Positions 1-8,735 of a DNA stretch of 58,993 nucleotides are shown here, in pieces. The notes beneath the pieces are model-generated. The model did no database searches. It was not told the DNA's origin and saw only the letters and a program-made list of their open reading frames with translations. Source of the DNA: a virus; the IMG/VR virus record IMGVR_UViG_3300025276_000003, positions 1 to 58,993 of that record; one strand, given 5' to 3'. The position numbers and the translations under genes were made by a program. Each line of letters starts with the position of its first letter. Within the stretch, counting starts at the first letter, position 1.

Positions 1-626
1 GTGTCAGGGTTGTGTCCAATATTGTAGATGTCGGCGCAACGGCTTGGTCCCTCTTCACTAACTCCACAGACGTAAAGTTAGGCAACAACTTTAACCAAGA
101 CGGTGGTGACTTCCTTTCGTTCTATGATCCAACTGGATCGTTAGTCGTAGATACGACAGAAGGTAATAGAGAGATATTGCTTGACAACACAGACACTGTT
201 CTTTCATCTAATGAAACAATAGCAAAGATATCTTCAAAGCAGAACGACAACAGCACAGGCGCAGTATACAGCTCAATTCGTTTTGTGGCTGAAGGATCAA
301 GCGGCAATACAGCCTTAGCATTTCACACGGGCAGTGCAGGCACACCTGATACAGAAAAGGCGAGAATTAGCAACAGCGGAAGGTTTATACCCGGTGCGGA
401 TAACACTTACCCTTTAGGGTGGACAACAAGCCGATGGTCTTCAGCTTTTGTTGAGACACTTAGACCCGGAGTTGGTACATCTTTGTGGACTTCAGGTGCA
501 GGTACACCGGAGGGTTCAAAGACAGCACCCGTAGGGAGTATGTACACGGACACATCTGGTGGAGCAGGTACTACTTTATATATTAAAGAATCTGGCACCA
601 GTAATACAGGATGGGTAGCTAAATGA
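1..626 (+). CDS. Tailspike 1, 3' part only (left end of window)
   Basis: The gene is cut by the window start; the full copy is at 54204-56051. This part holds the last strands of the beta-helix and the C-terminal module, which ends in a GSMYTDTSGGAGTTLYIKE-type motif followed by NTGW and AK. A near-identical module closes the fibre protein at 48579-50315. Position 1 is the second base of a codon. An internal ATG at 12 is in frame but is not a start, as the other copy shows. The stop overlaps the next gene's start (ATGA). Confidence 0.9.
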   Translation, partial: VRVVSNIVDVGATAWSLFTNSTDVKLGNNFNQDGGDFLSFYDPTGSLVVDTTEGNREILLDNTDTVLSSNETIAKISSKQNDNSTGAVYSSIRFVAEGSSGNTALAFHTGSAGTPDTEKARISNSGRFIPGADNTYPLGWTTSRWSSAFVETLRPGVGTSLWTSGAGTPEGSKTAPVGSMYTDTSGGAGTTLYIKESGTSNTGWVAK

Positions 627-2611
627 TATTTGAAACAGTAGGACAATTAAAACTTTCTAAACTTAACATTGGTCAGATCACCAGCACCAAAGGTTACTAC
701 GTAGCTGGTGATGGTGGTGGGGCAAACTACCTAGTGGCAGCTACTCAAGCTGTAGACGGATATGGAGATCATGCGTTAGCTGGCGGGACTGTAGCTTTAT
801 TACAGGCTAAAGGTAGCGTAGATATTCGTAAGTACGGGGCTGTCGGGAATGGGTCTACAGATGATTCAGTGGCTGCACAAGCTGCTCTTGATTCAGGTAA
901 TCCTATCTTAGTGGGAGGTGGTCAGACATATAAGATCAACACTACACTCACAATGTCTTCTGACACAACCCTACAGGATTGTTTATTTGATTACAGTGCT
1001 GGGACTACCTCAACACCTTGTATTACTTCGGTAGGGACGTTAGCAAGCTCACTAGCATTGACAGGTTCAGTTGTTGCAGGAGCAGCTACCTTGACTGTAG
1101 CCAACAGCTCCTCATTGGCCGAGAATGATTGGATACTTGTTAGCTCTACAGCAGTCTATGACGCATCCTCTACTAGCCAAGCTGTTGGGGAGATTATTCA
1201 AGTCCAAAGTGCAGTAGCTGGTACGGTCACATTTCGTGGCCCCTTAATGGGATCTTACGCCACAGGGGATACAGCAATACTTAATAAGGTGTCTTTTGTA
1301 GAGAACATAACACTACGTAACGTCACTATTACTGGAAGCCAAGTAGACTCAAACGATCTTGTAGGACTAAAGTCATTCTACTCAAACAACGTACTTGTAG
1401 ATGGATGCAGCTTCTTAGATCTAACAAGAGCAGGTATTCAACTAGTCAGCTGTATTAACAGTAAGTGTACTAGCAGTTTGTTTGAAAGCTCAGTACAGCC
1501 AAACACTACGGGGTATGGGTTCTCTGTTGCAGATGCCACGCAGGACACTCGTTGCGAGAACAGTACGTTTAACTATGTACGGCACAGTTGGTCTACTAAC
1601 AACCTTTCAGGTTATCCGGGTATTCCTCGTCGTTGTATTTTTGATGGCAACACTATTACAAACTCTTCTTACGCTTTAGGTGGTTCAATGGGAGGGGGAG
1701 ATGCTATTGACACCCATAGTGCTGCCGAAGATATACATATCCTTAACAACACTTGCTACGGCTCTTCAGGACAAGGCATTAACTTTGAGTGCCGATCAGG
1801 TTCTGTTATCAACAATGCCGTTTACGATTCTCTTGATAATGGTATTGCCTACCATAACGAGTCAGACTATGACGGACAGATAATCATTTCCGGTAACACA
1901 GTTGAGGGATGCGGCGGTAAGGGAATAGCTGTGTATCAGGGAAGCAGAGGTACTGTAGCTAAAGCGACCGCTGTTGTAGTAAGTAACAACGTCATCAGGA
2001 ATAGTGCAGAGGAGGGTATAAGCTTCTTGAAAAATACAGTAAGCGGCCATTGCCGCAATGTTGTAATTACGGGTAACACGATAGAAGATTCCCTGCTGCA
2101 AGGTATAGAGGTGTCAGACGTTATTGGTGGCACAGTCTCAGATAATAGTATCTCAGGTTGTGTAGGGCAGGGGACAGACATTCGGCGCTCAGAATCTATT
2201 GTAGTTTCTGGTAATCAGATCACAGCACCATCCGGTAGCTTGGCTGCTATGTACTTTCTCGATTGCACAGGGCTCTCTGTAACAGGCAATAATCTGTACA
2301 TTCCTTTAGGTACTCGAAGGGGTGCGGAACTTCGTGGGGATTGCGCTAAGTACTCTTTTACGGGCAACACAATCCGATCTGACTCTGCGGGCATTATTAT
2401 GTACATAGATTCAACTACAGTCGGGCTGGATACCGGAGGGGTAGTCAGCGGTAATACGTTTGCTCCTGTAGGCGCATCTACCACAGAGAGAGGGCTTCAG
2501 ATTTCCAACGATGTTCACTACATCCTTGTTACTTCCAACACAGCTAGAGGTACTGGCGGTTTCTCGTTAGGCGCAGGCACAGGTAACGTAGCCGCAAACA
2601 ACATGTCATAA
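623..2611 (+). CDS. Tailspike 2, right-handed beta-helix (probable polysaccharide depolymerase)
   Basis: A 662-residue virion protein that probably binds and degrades host surface glycan. Residues about 1-70 form an adaptor (TKGYY..GDGGGANYLV, then GYGDHALAGGTVALLQ) shared with tailspikes 1 and 3. A short linker of the pectate-lyase-3 type follows (KYGAVGNGSTDDSVAAQAAL, about residues 70-90). The rest is a long parallel beta-helix with many N-N/T-x-I type turns (ISGNTVEGC, VVITGNTI, VSDNSISG). Catalytic residues cannot be assigned by eye. The start overlaps the stop of tailspike 1 and is translationally coupled. An identical copy lies at 56048-58036 because the window ends overlap. Confidence 0.85.
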   Translation: MIFETVGQLKLSKLNIGQITSTKGYYVAGDGGGANYLVAATQAVDGYGDHALAGGTVALLQAKGSVDIRKYGAVGNGSTDDSVAAQAALDSGNPILVGGGQTYKINTTLTMSSDTTLQDCLFDYSAGTTSTPCITSVGTLASSLALTGSVVAGAATLTVANSSSLAENDWILVSSTAVYDASSTSQAVGEIIQVQSAVAGTVTFRGPLMGSYATGDTAILNKVSFVENITLRNVTITGSQVDSNDLVGLKSFYSNNVLVDGCSFLDLTRAGIQLVSCINSKCTSSLFESSVQPNTTGYGFSVADATQDTRCENSTFNYVRHSWSTNNLSGYPGIPRRCIFDGNTITNSSYALGGSMGGGDAIDTHSAAEDIHILNNTCYGSSGQGINFECRSGSVINNAVYDSLDNGIAYHNESDYDGQIIISGNTVEGCGGKGIAVYQGSRGTVAKATAVVVSNNVIRNSAEEGISFLKNTVSGHCRNVVITGNTIEDSLLQGIEVSDVIGGTVSDNSISGCVGQGTDIRRSESIVVSGNQITAPSGSLAAMYFLDCTGLSVTGNNLYIPLGTRRGAELRGDCAKYSFTGNTIRSDSAGIIMYIDSTTVGLDTGGVVSGNTFAPVGASTTERGLQISNDVHYILVTSNTARGTGGFSLGAGTGNVAANNMS

Positions 2612-2622
2612 AGGAATCAAAA

Positions 2623-4158
2623 ATGTTATTTGAAACAGTAGCACAATTAAAACTTGCTACACTTACCGCAGGGCAGCTAGTATCCACTAAAGGGTACTAC
2701 GCTTCCGGTGACGGAGGTGCAGCAGATTACATAGTGGCAGCTACTCAAGCTGTAGACGGATATGGAGACCATGCGTTAGCGGGCAGTACAGTCGCTTTAT
2801 TACAGGAGGGATCTTTGGCAGACGTTAAACAGTACGGTGCTAAAGGTGATGGAACAGCAGATGACCTACCTTCCCTTCTAGCTGCTTGTGCTGTAGGTAA
2901 AGCACTGTACTTTGGCGGTGTAGCAAACAACTACCGTATCACGGATTCCATTGCAGTCACGCTAACAGCAGACTTGCACTGGGTAGCAGATGGGGCAACC
3001 ATAACAGTAGACTCAGGCGCATCAATACGGCGGGCTGTAGATGTAACGGGTGCTGGCTTTGATGTAAACATCCAAGGTAAGCTAACAATTGATTGTGACA
3101 GGAAAGCATTTACTGGTGTATACATCTACAACAACACTTCCTTTGCCGATGTAAATATCAGCCAACTCTATGTAAGAGATTGCTTCAGAGCCTCCACAAC
3201 CTTTTCAGGAGGAGATGGTATTTGGGTTAGGGGTGCTTGGGATAAAGTGGCGTTAATTGATGTAGATATACGTAACGTCACTATGGCAACAGGGGCAGGG
3301 GTATTTGGTTCGCAAGGTGTTTCTGGTATTACCGTATCGTCAGCTGGAATAGGTCTTGCGCCGCAGCGAGTAAACATTACACGAGTACATATTGATGGAG
3401 TGTATTCAGAAGATGCTACATACCAAGCTGACCAAGATGGCATCCGAATCTTCACCGAGGAAGATATAGTAGGGGATCCAAAGTTATTTGAAGGGAGCTT
3501 CCTTATTAGTGGTGGTGCCATTAACAATTGCGGTGGTAGAAGCATTAAGTCACAGATGGAACACGGTGTCATTGACGGGGTTAAGTTCTCGCGCAATTCT
3601 GTAGAAGTACCGGAGATTGTAGGTGATCGCGGTTACCCAGATATTGACTTTCAAGTAGGCGGTGGTATCGCTACAAATACAGAGTATCGGTATCTTAGTT
3701 CTGTACCTACACAGGTTGTACAGTTTAACGGTACACGACAGGCAGGTAAGTACGCTCACGGTGGAAGAGTTAATAACGCCAATGTTTCAGTAAGTGGTTC
3801 AGGTAACCTGACTCGCTTTTGTGCTGTTTCAGTGTATGAGCAAGATCCCATGTCTGTGTCTATAGCCAATGTAGAGATTACAGGATCAGACTCTTTAACC
3901 TACTTTGTTACTTGCTCTTTAAGCACAGTTGTTACAGGTGTTGAGTGCTACATTAACATAGAAAATGTACAAACAGCTATTAGTAACGCAAATACGTCCG
4001 CTTTTGTGTGGAGACTTGGAGCGGGTGATCTTGAGGTACACACAAGCGGTAGGAATCTTGTTAAGACCACAGGGTCAGCAACAGCTAACTTCTCTGGTTC
4101 TACAACAGCAGGTAACTTTACATCAGTCCTTGAGGGTAATAACGTCAGGGTGGCATAA
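2623..4158 (+). CDS. Tailspike 3, beta-helix receptor-binding protein
   Basis: A 511-residue third member of the tailspike family. The N-terminal adaptor (residues about 1-70; TKGYYASGDGGAADYIV, GYGDHALAGSTVALLQ) is very close to that of tailspikes 1 and 2. The linker KQYGAKGDGTADDLPSLLAA follows. From about residue 90 the beta-helix sequence differs completely from the other two, as expected if each recognises a different glycan. The start at 2623 has an AAGGA ribosome site and lies 11 bp after tailspike 2. Enzymatic activity is inferred from the fold only. The first 946 bases are repeated at 58048-58993. Confidence 0.8.
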   Translation: MLFETVAQLKLATLTAGQLVSTKGYYASGDGGAADYIVAATQAVDGYGDHALAGSTVALLQEGSLADVKQYGAKGDGTADDLPSLLAACAVGKALYFGGVANNYRITDSIAVTLTADLHWVADGATITVDSGASIRRAVDVTGAGFDVNIQGKLTIDCDRKAFTGVYIYNNTSFADVNISQLYVRDCFRASTTFSGGDGIWVRGAWDKVALIDVDIRNVTMATGAGVFGSQGVSGITVSSAGIGLAPQRVNITRVHIDGVYSEDATYQADQDGIRIFTEEDIVGDPKLFEGSFLISGGAINNCGGRSIKSQMEHGVIDGVKFSRNSVEVPEIVGDRGYPDIDFQVGGGIATNTEYRYLSSVPTQVVQFNGTRQAGKYAHGGRVNNANVSVSGSGNLTRFCAVSVYEQDPMSVSIANVEITGSDSLTYFVTCSLSTVVTGVECYINIENVQTAISNANTSAFVWRLGAGDLEVHTSGRNLVKTTGSATANFSGSTTAGNFTSVLEGNNVRVA

Positions 4159-4220
4159 GGAATAACAATGTTTAAAGACAGGCTAGCTTACATAGTAGTT
4201 TAACTAACACAGGAGATAGC

Positions 4221-4844
4221 ATGGCTATTAACTTTCCAAACAGTCCAGTGGGCGGCACTACTTACTCTTATTTGGGTGTAACTTACACCTACAAGAATAC
4301 TGGTAGTGGCACAGGCTTCTGGCAAATAACTGGTCCGGGAACTTACGGACTGGCAACAACAGCAGAGATAGATACAGGTACTGACGAGCTAAAGTATGTT
4401 AGTCCTGCTGGCTTAGAAGGCTCTAAGTATCAGACTCAAGCTGAAGTACAGGCAGCTATACTTGCGACAACTACTCTCTACTTTGGTGGATCTCAGAAGC
4501 TAGCAGTAACTACTAGTGGTTTAAGTGTCACTGGTGCTATTATAGCATCTGGCAACATAACTGCTTACTCTGATGAGAGACTTAAGAAGGACATCGAGCT
4601 AATACCTGATGCACTTAGTAAAGTATCTCAGCTAAGAGGAGTTACATTCACTGACATAGCTACCGAAGAAGAACGTACTGGTCTAATTGCTCAAGACTTG
4701 CAGAAGGTATTACCTGAAGCTGTCATGGTGCACGAAGGTCAGGAACACTTGTCCGTAGCTTATGGCAACACAGTAGGATTACTCGTTGAAGCTATCAAGG
4801 AATTGACAGCCAAGGTTGAGGCTCTAGAAGGAGGTGTCAAATGA
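4221..4844 (+). CDS. Tail fibre with C-terminal peptidase S74 chaperone domain
   Basis: A 207-residue protein. Residues about 1-115 are fibre-like and rich in Gly/Thr/Tyr (YSYLGVTYTYKNTGSGTGFW). The last 90 residues are an intramolecular chaperone auto-processing domain of the S74 family: SDERLKKDIELI (Ser117 is the expected self-cleavage nucleophile), then FTDI, GLIAQDLQKVLPEAV, SVAYGNTVGLLVEAI and a terminal coiled coil (KELTAKVEALE). In this family the domain drives trimer assembly and is then cut off. The ribosome site is AGGAG before 4221. The stop overlaps the next start (ATGA), so it is coupled to the 4841 gene. Confidence 0.85.
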   Translation: MAINFPNSPVGGTTYSYLGVTYTYKNTGSGTGFWQITGPGTYGLATTAEIDTGTDELKYVSPAGLEGSKYQTQAEVQAAILATTTLYFGGSQKLAVTTSGLSVTGAIIASGNITAYSDERLKKDIELIPDALSKVSQLRGVTFTDIATEEERTGLIAQDLQKVLPEAVMVHEGQEHLSVAYGNTVGLLVEAIKELTAKVEALEGGVK

Positions 4845-5428
4845 CACTTCCAACTACTGGGCCAATTAGCTTTAGCATGGTCAATGTGGAGCTAGACAAG
4901 GCAGCCACTGCTAGTGGTACTTTCAATGATGCAGACTTTAGGGGGCTAGCTGGCATACCAACTGGTGCTATATCTATGTCTGACCAGTATGGCAAGTCTA
5001 GTGCAATCGTTGGTGGCAATGACTACACTAGCTCTACTGAGAATCTTGCAGGAGGCTCTACAAGTGCCTATTTAAGGTTTGATGAAGATGGCAAAGTATG
5101 GTCTTCACCAGTATTCTCTGGAGCATCAGACTATGCACAACTAGACTGGATTGATCCAGCATCTGTTAACATAGGAGATGACTACGAGATAAAGTACAGC
5201 AGCTTGATAGACAACACAGGCTCAAATGGCTCCTACTCAGGATTCAGCACAGTCTGGCAAAGCCTTAGTTCGGCAAGCTATCCTACAGTAACTTGCAATC
5301 CAGAAGTTGTTGCAAGTATAACTTATGACTTTTCTATACGCAAAGTTGGGACCACAACTGTACTGTCTACTGACACAGCTCTTGTAAGGGCATCCTCCCT
5401 TGACACTGGAGGAGATGTAGGACCTTAG
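4841..5428 (+). CDS. Tail-fibre-associated protein, function unknown
   Basis: A 195-residue protein. It opens LPTTGPISFSMVNVELDK, then FRGLAG and ISMSDQYGKS. This start pattern is typical of small structural proteins encoded beside phage fibres. The rest is beta-rich and Ser/Thr-rich, with no enzyme motif and no membrane segment. It is the last gene of the late block; hairpins follow it within 10 bp. It could be a fibre cap, a receptor-binding tip or a minor virion protein; the sequence does not decide. Confidence 0.65.
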   Translation: MTLPTTGPISFSMVNVELDKAATASGTFNDADFRGLAGIPTGAISMSDQYGKSSAIVGGNDYTSSTENLAGGSTSAYLRFDEDGKVWSSPVFSGASDYAQLDWIDPASVNIGDDYEIKYSSLIDNTGSNGSYSGFSTVWQSLSSASYPTVTCNPEVVASITYDFSIRKVGTTTVLSTDTALVRASSLDTGGDVGP

Positions 5429-5434
5429 TAAACT

Positions 5435-5503
5435 TGCTCAATTCTTAGCCGGATTGAGCACTTATTTTAGCTTTTTAGAGGGTTTAGAGGGCTAAAATAA
5501 GTG
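5435..5503 (+). terminator. Double hairpin closing the late transcription block
   Basis: Hairpin A pairs TGCTCAAT (5435-5442) with ATTGAGCA (5453-5460). Hairpin B pairs CACTTATTTTAGC (5459-5471) perfectly with GCTAAAATAAGTG (5491-5503), 13 bp. The two stems share two bases at 5459-5460, so at their ends they compete. A run of T (5472-5476) lies inside the loop of B directly after the left arm. The location after the last late gene supports a terminator or RNA 3'-end stabiliser. Confidence 0.6.
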
Positions 5504-5755
5504 ATATAGACTCAACAGAATGATCAAAATATGTACAAGAACACTACCCTAAAGGCAAGTAGCTGGTTCGGATTTGACCCAAAATGGTGCAATCTGGCCA
5601 CTGAGTAAGGCAAAATAATAAAAAATTTTATATATATTTGAGATATTGACATCTCCTCGCAGTGCCGTGTGTATATATATGTAAAGGAGTCTCTTCTTCT
5701 AAACGTATTTACGTGTACATATATACAAACTAAACTAAGCTAAATGGAGTATGAC
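5504..5755 (+). promoter_or_regulatory. AT-rich leader of the early unit with candidate host-type promoter
   Basis: No gene is visible in these 250 bases. A perfect -35 box TTGACA lies at 5646-5651 with TATATATATG from 5672, but the spacer of about 20 bp is longer than usual. A second TATA-rich block (GTACATATATAC, about 5714-5726) lies closer to the first early gene. Position and base content fit an early promoter read by host RNA polymerase; the exact start cannot be fixed by eye. Confidence 0.4.
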
Positions 5756-6088
5756 ATGAGAACAATCAAACTTTACCATGGCACAAATGCAAGCAACTTA
5801 CTCAGCGTTATGGACTATCCGAAGGCAAGCAAGTCAATCAATGGCTTAGGCTTTTACTTGTCAACTGAGTATGATACAGCTAAGCAATACGGCAGAGATG
5901 TCATTTGTTACGTTATCTCAGTTGTAGAGTTTGACAAGCTTAGTTCAATAGTTCGTCCAATTGATCAAAGTTACATTGAGGGGATTAGGACATACGAGCA
6001 GTGCTTGGTATGTGGTGTTGAGGTAGTACTTACCCAGCACAGTGCAGACCAGCTGGCTATCAACTCAGAAGAGGTGTATGCTATATGA
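5756..6088 (+). CDS. ADP-ribosyltransferase-like early protein
   Basis: A 110-residue protein. The motif LYHGTN near the N terminus, followed by GLGFYLSTEYDTAKQYG, is the pattern of ADP-ribosyltransferase folds of the H-Y-E type (also seen in DUF3990-like proteins): His of YHGT, Tyr of GFYLS, then helix A..YG. A later YEQCLV could supply the third acidic position, but that assignment is weak. The start at 5756 has GGAG six bases upstream; an in-frame ATG at 5744 would overlap that ribosome site. It is the first gene of the predicted early unit and overlaps RNAP-1 by ATGA. T4 Alt/Mod proteins are a precedent for phage enzymes that modify host proteins early; a similar role here is inference. 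Confidence 0.55.
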   Translation: MRTIKLYHGTNASNLLSVMDYPKASKSINGLGFYLSTEYDTAKQYGRDVICYVISVVEFDKLSSIVRPIDQSYIEGIRTYEQCLVCGVEVVLTQHSADQLAINSEEVYAI

Positions 6089-8277
6089 TCAGTACTAGCT
6101 TAACTGTAGAGAGTAACACTAACTTAACTAAAGAGAGTAACACTATGAGCAACTTAACTGTAGAACAAGCACTAGTAATTGAATTCGCACGTTTGAACTT
6201 AACTAAAGAGAATACTACTATGACAATCAATGAAATCATGCAGACTATCAACTCTATCAGCTACAACGAGCAAGCAGTAGCATCACGTATTGCATCTGAC
6301 CTGTACATCAACACTGACCTAGACCTTAGTGTACAGCAGTGCTTGCTAGTAGCTACAGCATTCACCGAGAACTTGGAGAGTGTTGATGACATGGAGCACT
6401 TCATGATCCTACTCAACAGCTCATTCCAGTCACTTGACCTGACTATTATGCAGGATGGCAAGCCTGTTGCACACGCTGATGTACTTGACCGTGATGCTGA
6501 CTTCATGTCTGCACTAGTCATTGCTGACCTAGTCACTGAGGCTGGTGAGTTGGGTGACAAGCTGGGTGAGATACTGTCACTTCAGAAGACTTCATACGCT
6601 CCTGTAGCACCTGGCAGCATTGACAGACGTAAGAACTACTCACCTGTCAAGCAGAGTGCATACTTCGAGAAAGCAGTACATGTTCTTGAGTCTACTGAGT
6701 TCACAGTTGACACTATGATGATGGACATAGCTCACCAAGTAATTGGCAAGGCTAAGTACATCAACAGTGTTGAGCTTAACATGCTAGTCAATGATGACTC
6801 ATACGTGCTAGATGGCTGTGCTAAGTTAGGTGATCGTGTGTCAGTTAGTGAGTTCCATGGTGATCGTCGTGGTCGTTTGTACCAAGCTGCATGTCATGGG
6901 CCAAATGGTCAGTCATCTGATCGTTCACGCGCACTCATGAACTTAGCTGGTGTACATTACACTGAAGCTCAGATCCCTGAGATCAAAGAAGCTATCAAGG
7001 CTGAGATGCTTGACATGATATCAATCTCTGACACAGCTGACAACAACAAGCAGATAGTTGGCTTGATCAAAGCAGCAGCAGCTAACCCTGTTGACTTCAT
7101 CATAGCTGTTATGCAGTCTGACTTAGCTGGTGAGAAATCAGAGGTTAAGAAGCCTTGGTCATTCGTTAAGGCAGCCATGATCTGGGTTGACTTGGCTCGT
7201 GGTAACATGCCTTACATTGGCATGGCTGTTGGACTTGATGCTAAGTGTTCAGGACCACAGCTAGCTGCACTTATGGTTGGTGATACTAACATGGCTGTAG
7301 CAACTGGGTTCAACTTGACAGGTGAGGACAACAACAAGGATGCATACGAGCTAGCTATCGTTGAGCTTGACAAGCATCGTGAGTTCTCAGGTCTTACCAG
7401 AGCTGACATCAAGACAGCATTCATGGCTATCTTCTATGGTCAAGGTTGGGGAGCATTCACTCAGTACAATGCTGACATGAATAAGAACTTGGCCTCAATG
7501 CTTAACTTGTCTAATCCTGGAGATGCTATTGAGGATGATGTAGCTAAGAAGTTCCACAAGGTAGTATGCTCTAGCTTTGGCAAGAAGATGAATACTCTGC
7601 GTGATAACATGAAGGGATACATGGGTAAAGTATCTGGCAAGGTCAAGCACTTCATGCCTGATGGCTTCGAGGTTGCTATGAACTACAAAGTCAAGTTCAA
7701 TGCTCTTGATCAAGCTATGGAGTATGGTGTAGAAGAGACTGATGCACAAGTTGGTCACCTCAAGTTCATCAACGTCAAGCTTAACTCACACGTTGTTGAC
7801 AGTGATACATTCGCTCGCAATGGCTTCGTTAACATGATTCAAGCAACTGATGCACAGCTGGCTAGACTGATCATAGTCAACTTAAATGAGTTAGGTGCTC
7901 AGCATGTCATAGCTGTACATGACTGTTTCCGAGTCAATGTTACTGAGATGCCATTGCTTAAAGAAGCTATCAAGCTTGCATACACTCAGCTGTTCGGTGC
8001 ATCACGTAATAAGATCACCCCCGATCTTGTTAAAGGCACTGACATCTTAGGTATGTACTTCGATGGCATCAATAAGAATGTTGATCAGATGATCATCAAG
8101 CAGCAGGATGTAGACTTCAGCCAGACTGAGGAAGTGCCAGTAGCTGAGTCTAACAAGCGTACAGTATCACAGTTCACAGTTGGTGACGTGCAAGTACGTA
8201 AGCTGTCTAAGATCAAGGGTGTTAAGTTCACTGACATCGTAGACCAGCTTGGTGTTAGCTACTACTTCGCTAAGTAG
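6085..8277 (+). CDS. Single-subunit (T7-type) DNA-dependent RNA polymerase, divergent (RNAP-1)
   Basis: A 730-residue protein with every catalytic motif of the T7 RNA polymerase family: D260-R-R-G-R264-L-Y (T7 DxxGR), motif A D385-A-K-C-S-G-P-Q, motif B R439...K443...M447...Y451-G452 (same spacing as T7 R627/K631/M635/Y639/G640), PDGFEV, and motif C H612-D613-C-F. HDCF replaces the usual HDSF. It synthesises RNA from phage promoters in the host cytoplasm. T7 polymerase is 883 residues; here the N-terminal domain is shorter and the tail after motif C longer. The start is uncertain: in-frame ATGs at 6145 and 6220 each have their own GAGAG-type site, and the first 45 residues repeat an N-L-T-[VK]-E pattern. 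A second polymerase of the family is at 24456-26318. Confidence 0.85.
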   Translation: MISTSLTVESNTNLTKESNTMSNLTVEQALVIEFARLNLTKENTTMTINEIMQTINSISYNEQAVASRIASDLYINTDLDLSVQQCLLVATAFTENLESVDDMEHFMILLNSSFQSLDLTIMQDGKPVAHADVLDRDADFMSALVIADLVTEAGELGDKLGEILSLQKTSYAPVAPGSIDRRKNYSPVKQSAYFEKAVHVLESTEFTVDTMMMDIAHQVIGKAKYINSVELNMLVNDDSYVLDGCAKLGDRVSVSEFHGDRRGRLYQAACHGPNGQSSDRSRALMNLAGVHYTEAQIPEIKEAIKAEMLDMISISDTADNNKQIVGLIKAAAANPVDFIIAVMQSDLAGEKSEVKKPWSFVKAAMIWVDLARGNMPYIGMAVGLDAKCSGPQLAALMVGDTNMAVATGFNLTGEDNNKDAYELAIVELDKHREFSGLTRADIKTAFMAIFYGQGWGAFTQYNADMNKNLASMLNLSNPGDAIEDDVAKKFHKVVCSSFGKKMNTLRDNMKGYMGKVSGKVKHFMPDGFEVAMNYKVKFNALDQAMEYGVEETDAQVGHLKFINVKLNSHVVDSDTFARNGFVNMIQATDAQLARLIIVNLNELGAQHVIAVHDCFRVNVTEMPLLKEAIKLAYTQLFGASRNKITPDLVKGTDILGMYFDGINKNVDQMIIKQQDVDFSQTEEVPVAESNKRTVSQFTVGDVQVRKLSKIKGVKFTDIVDQLGVSYYFAK
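6095..6222 (+). repeat. Repeated T3/T7-promoter-like leader elements at the RNAP-1 start
   Basis: Four related elements lie in 120 bp: CTTAACTGTAGAGAGTAA (from 6098), CTTAACTAAAGAGAGTAA (from 6123), CTTAACTGTAGAACAAG (from 6152) and CTTAACTAAAGAGAATAC (from 6198). The second and fourth precede in-frame ATGs by 6-9 bases and can act as ribosome sites. The core ACTAAAGAGAG is one base from the T3 promoter core ACTAAAGGGAG. They may be promoters, ribosome sites or duplicated leaders; the sequence alone does not decide. Confidence 0.5.
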
Positions 8278-8431
8278 TTATTATAAGTAAGCTGTCAGTA
8301 TCTTGACAGGCTAGTCATAATAGCTAGAACGGGAGAAGTCTGATGCGTTCCGGTGAGTCTGGGTAGTTCAAGTTCATTAAGGGTAAAGTACAACTCACTA
8401 CGTTCGACGGGCAACACCCACAACGTATCCA

Positions 8432-8578
8432 AACCTTAATAGCTTTCATCTAGGATAGGTATGTTAGTGATGTGATGACGAGATACAACCTTAATGACTT
8501 TCATCTAGGATAGATATGAGAGTACAAAACAACGTGCTGATATGGTGGCATGAACAACCTTAATAGCTTTCATCTAGG
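8432..8578 (+). promoter_or_regulatory. Three copies of a 23-bp promoter-like repeat
   Basis: Copies start at 8432, 8487 and 8556. Each reads AACCTTAAT, then AG or GA, then CTTTCATCTAGG. Copies 1 and 2 extend through ATAG and TATG. The spacings of 55 and 69 bp are irregular and all copies have one orientation. Length, orientation and the purine start after CTA fit promoters of a single-subunit RNA polymerase, most simply RNAP-1 encoded just upstream. A weaker fifteen-base relative, TTAATCTAGGTGAC, lies at 12607-12620. Confidence 0.55.
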
Positions 8579-8735
8579 TAGACTAGTAGGTCTAGCATGA
8601 TGGGGCAAGATATGACCTAGCTTGTTAGTAGTGAGTACAAGCTACAGCTCTGTCAAGGTAGTTAGCAAGGTTCAGCGCTGGCAAGGTGTGTAGAGCATTG
8701 CACGTTTGTGTGAGTCAGTGGTAAGTTAGTGTCAA

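Larger units (their letters stand above)
1..3568. repeat. Terminal direct repeat, left copy
   Basis: This stretch is identical, as far as read by eye, to 55426-58993, and the proteins encoded in both copies are identical. It begins inside one tailspike gene and ends inside another, so it has no gene-level boundary. It shows that the sequence closes on itself with a unit of about 55,425 bp. A wrapped circular map or a headful-packaged, permuted genome explains it best; a fixed physical terminal repeat of 3.6 kb is possible but not shown. Confidence 0.95.

Noticed and set aside
3168-3596. Minus-strand open frame of 142 residues
   Set aside because: Lies wholly inside tailspike 3, has no start signal and no recognisable protein features.
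4168-4203. 11-codon open frame (MFKDRLAYIVV) with AAGGA upstream, between tailspike 3 and the S74 fibre
   Set aside because: Too short to support; probably a remnant or chance, though the AAGGAATAACAATG context resembles the tailspike leaders.
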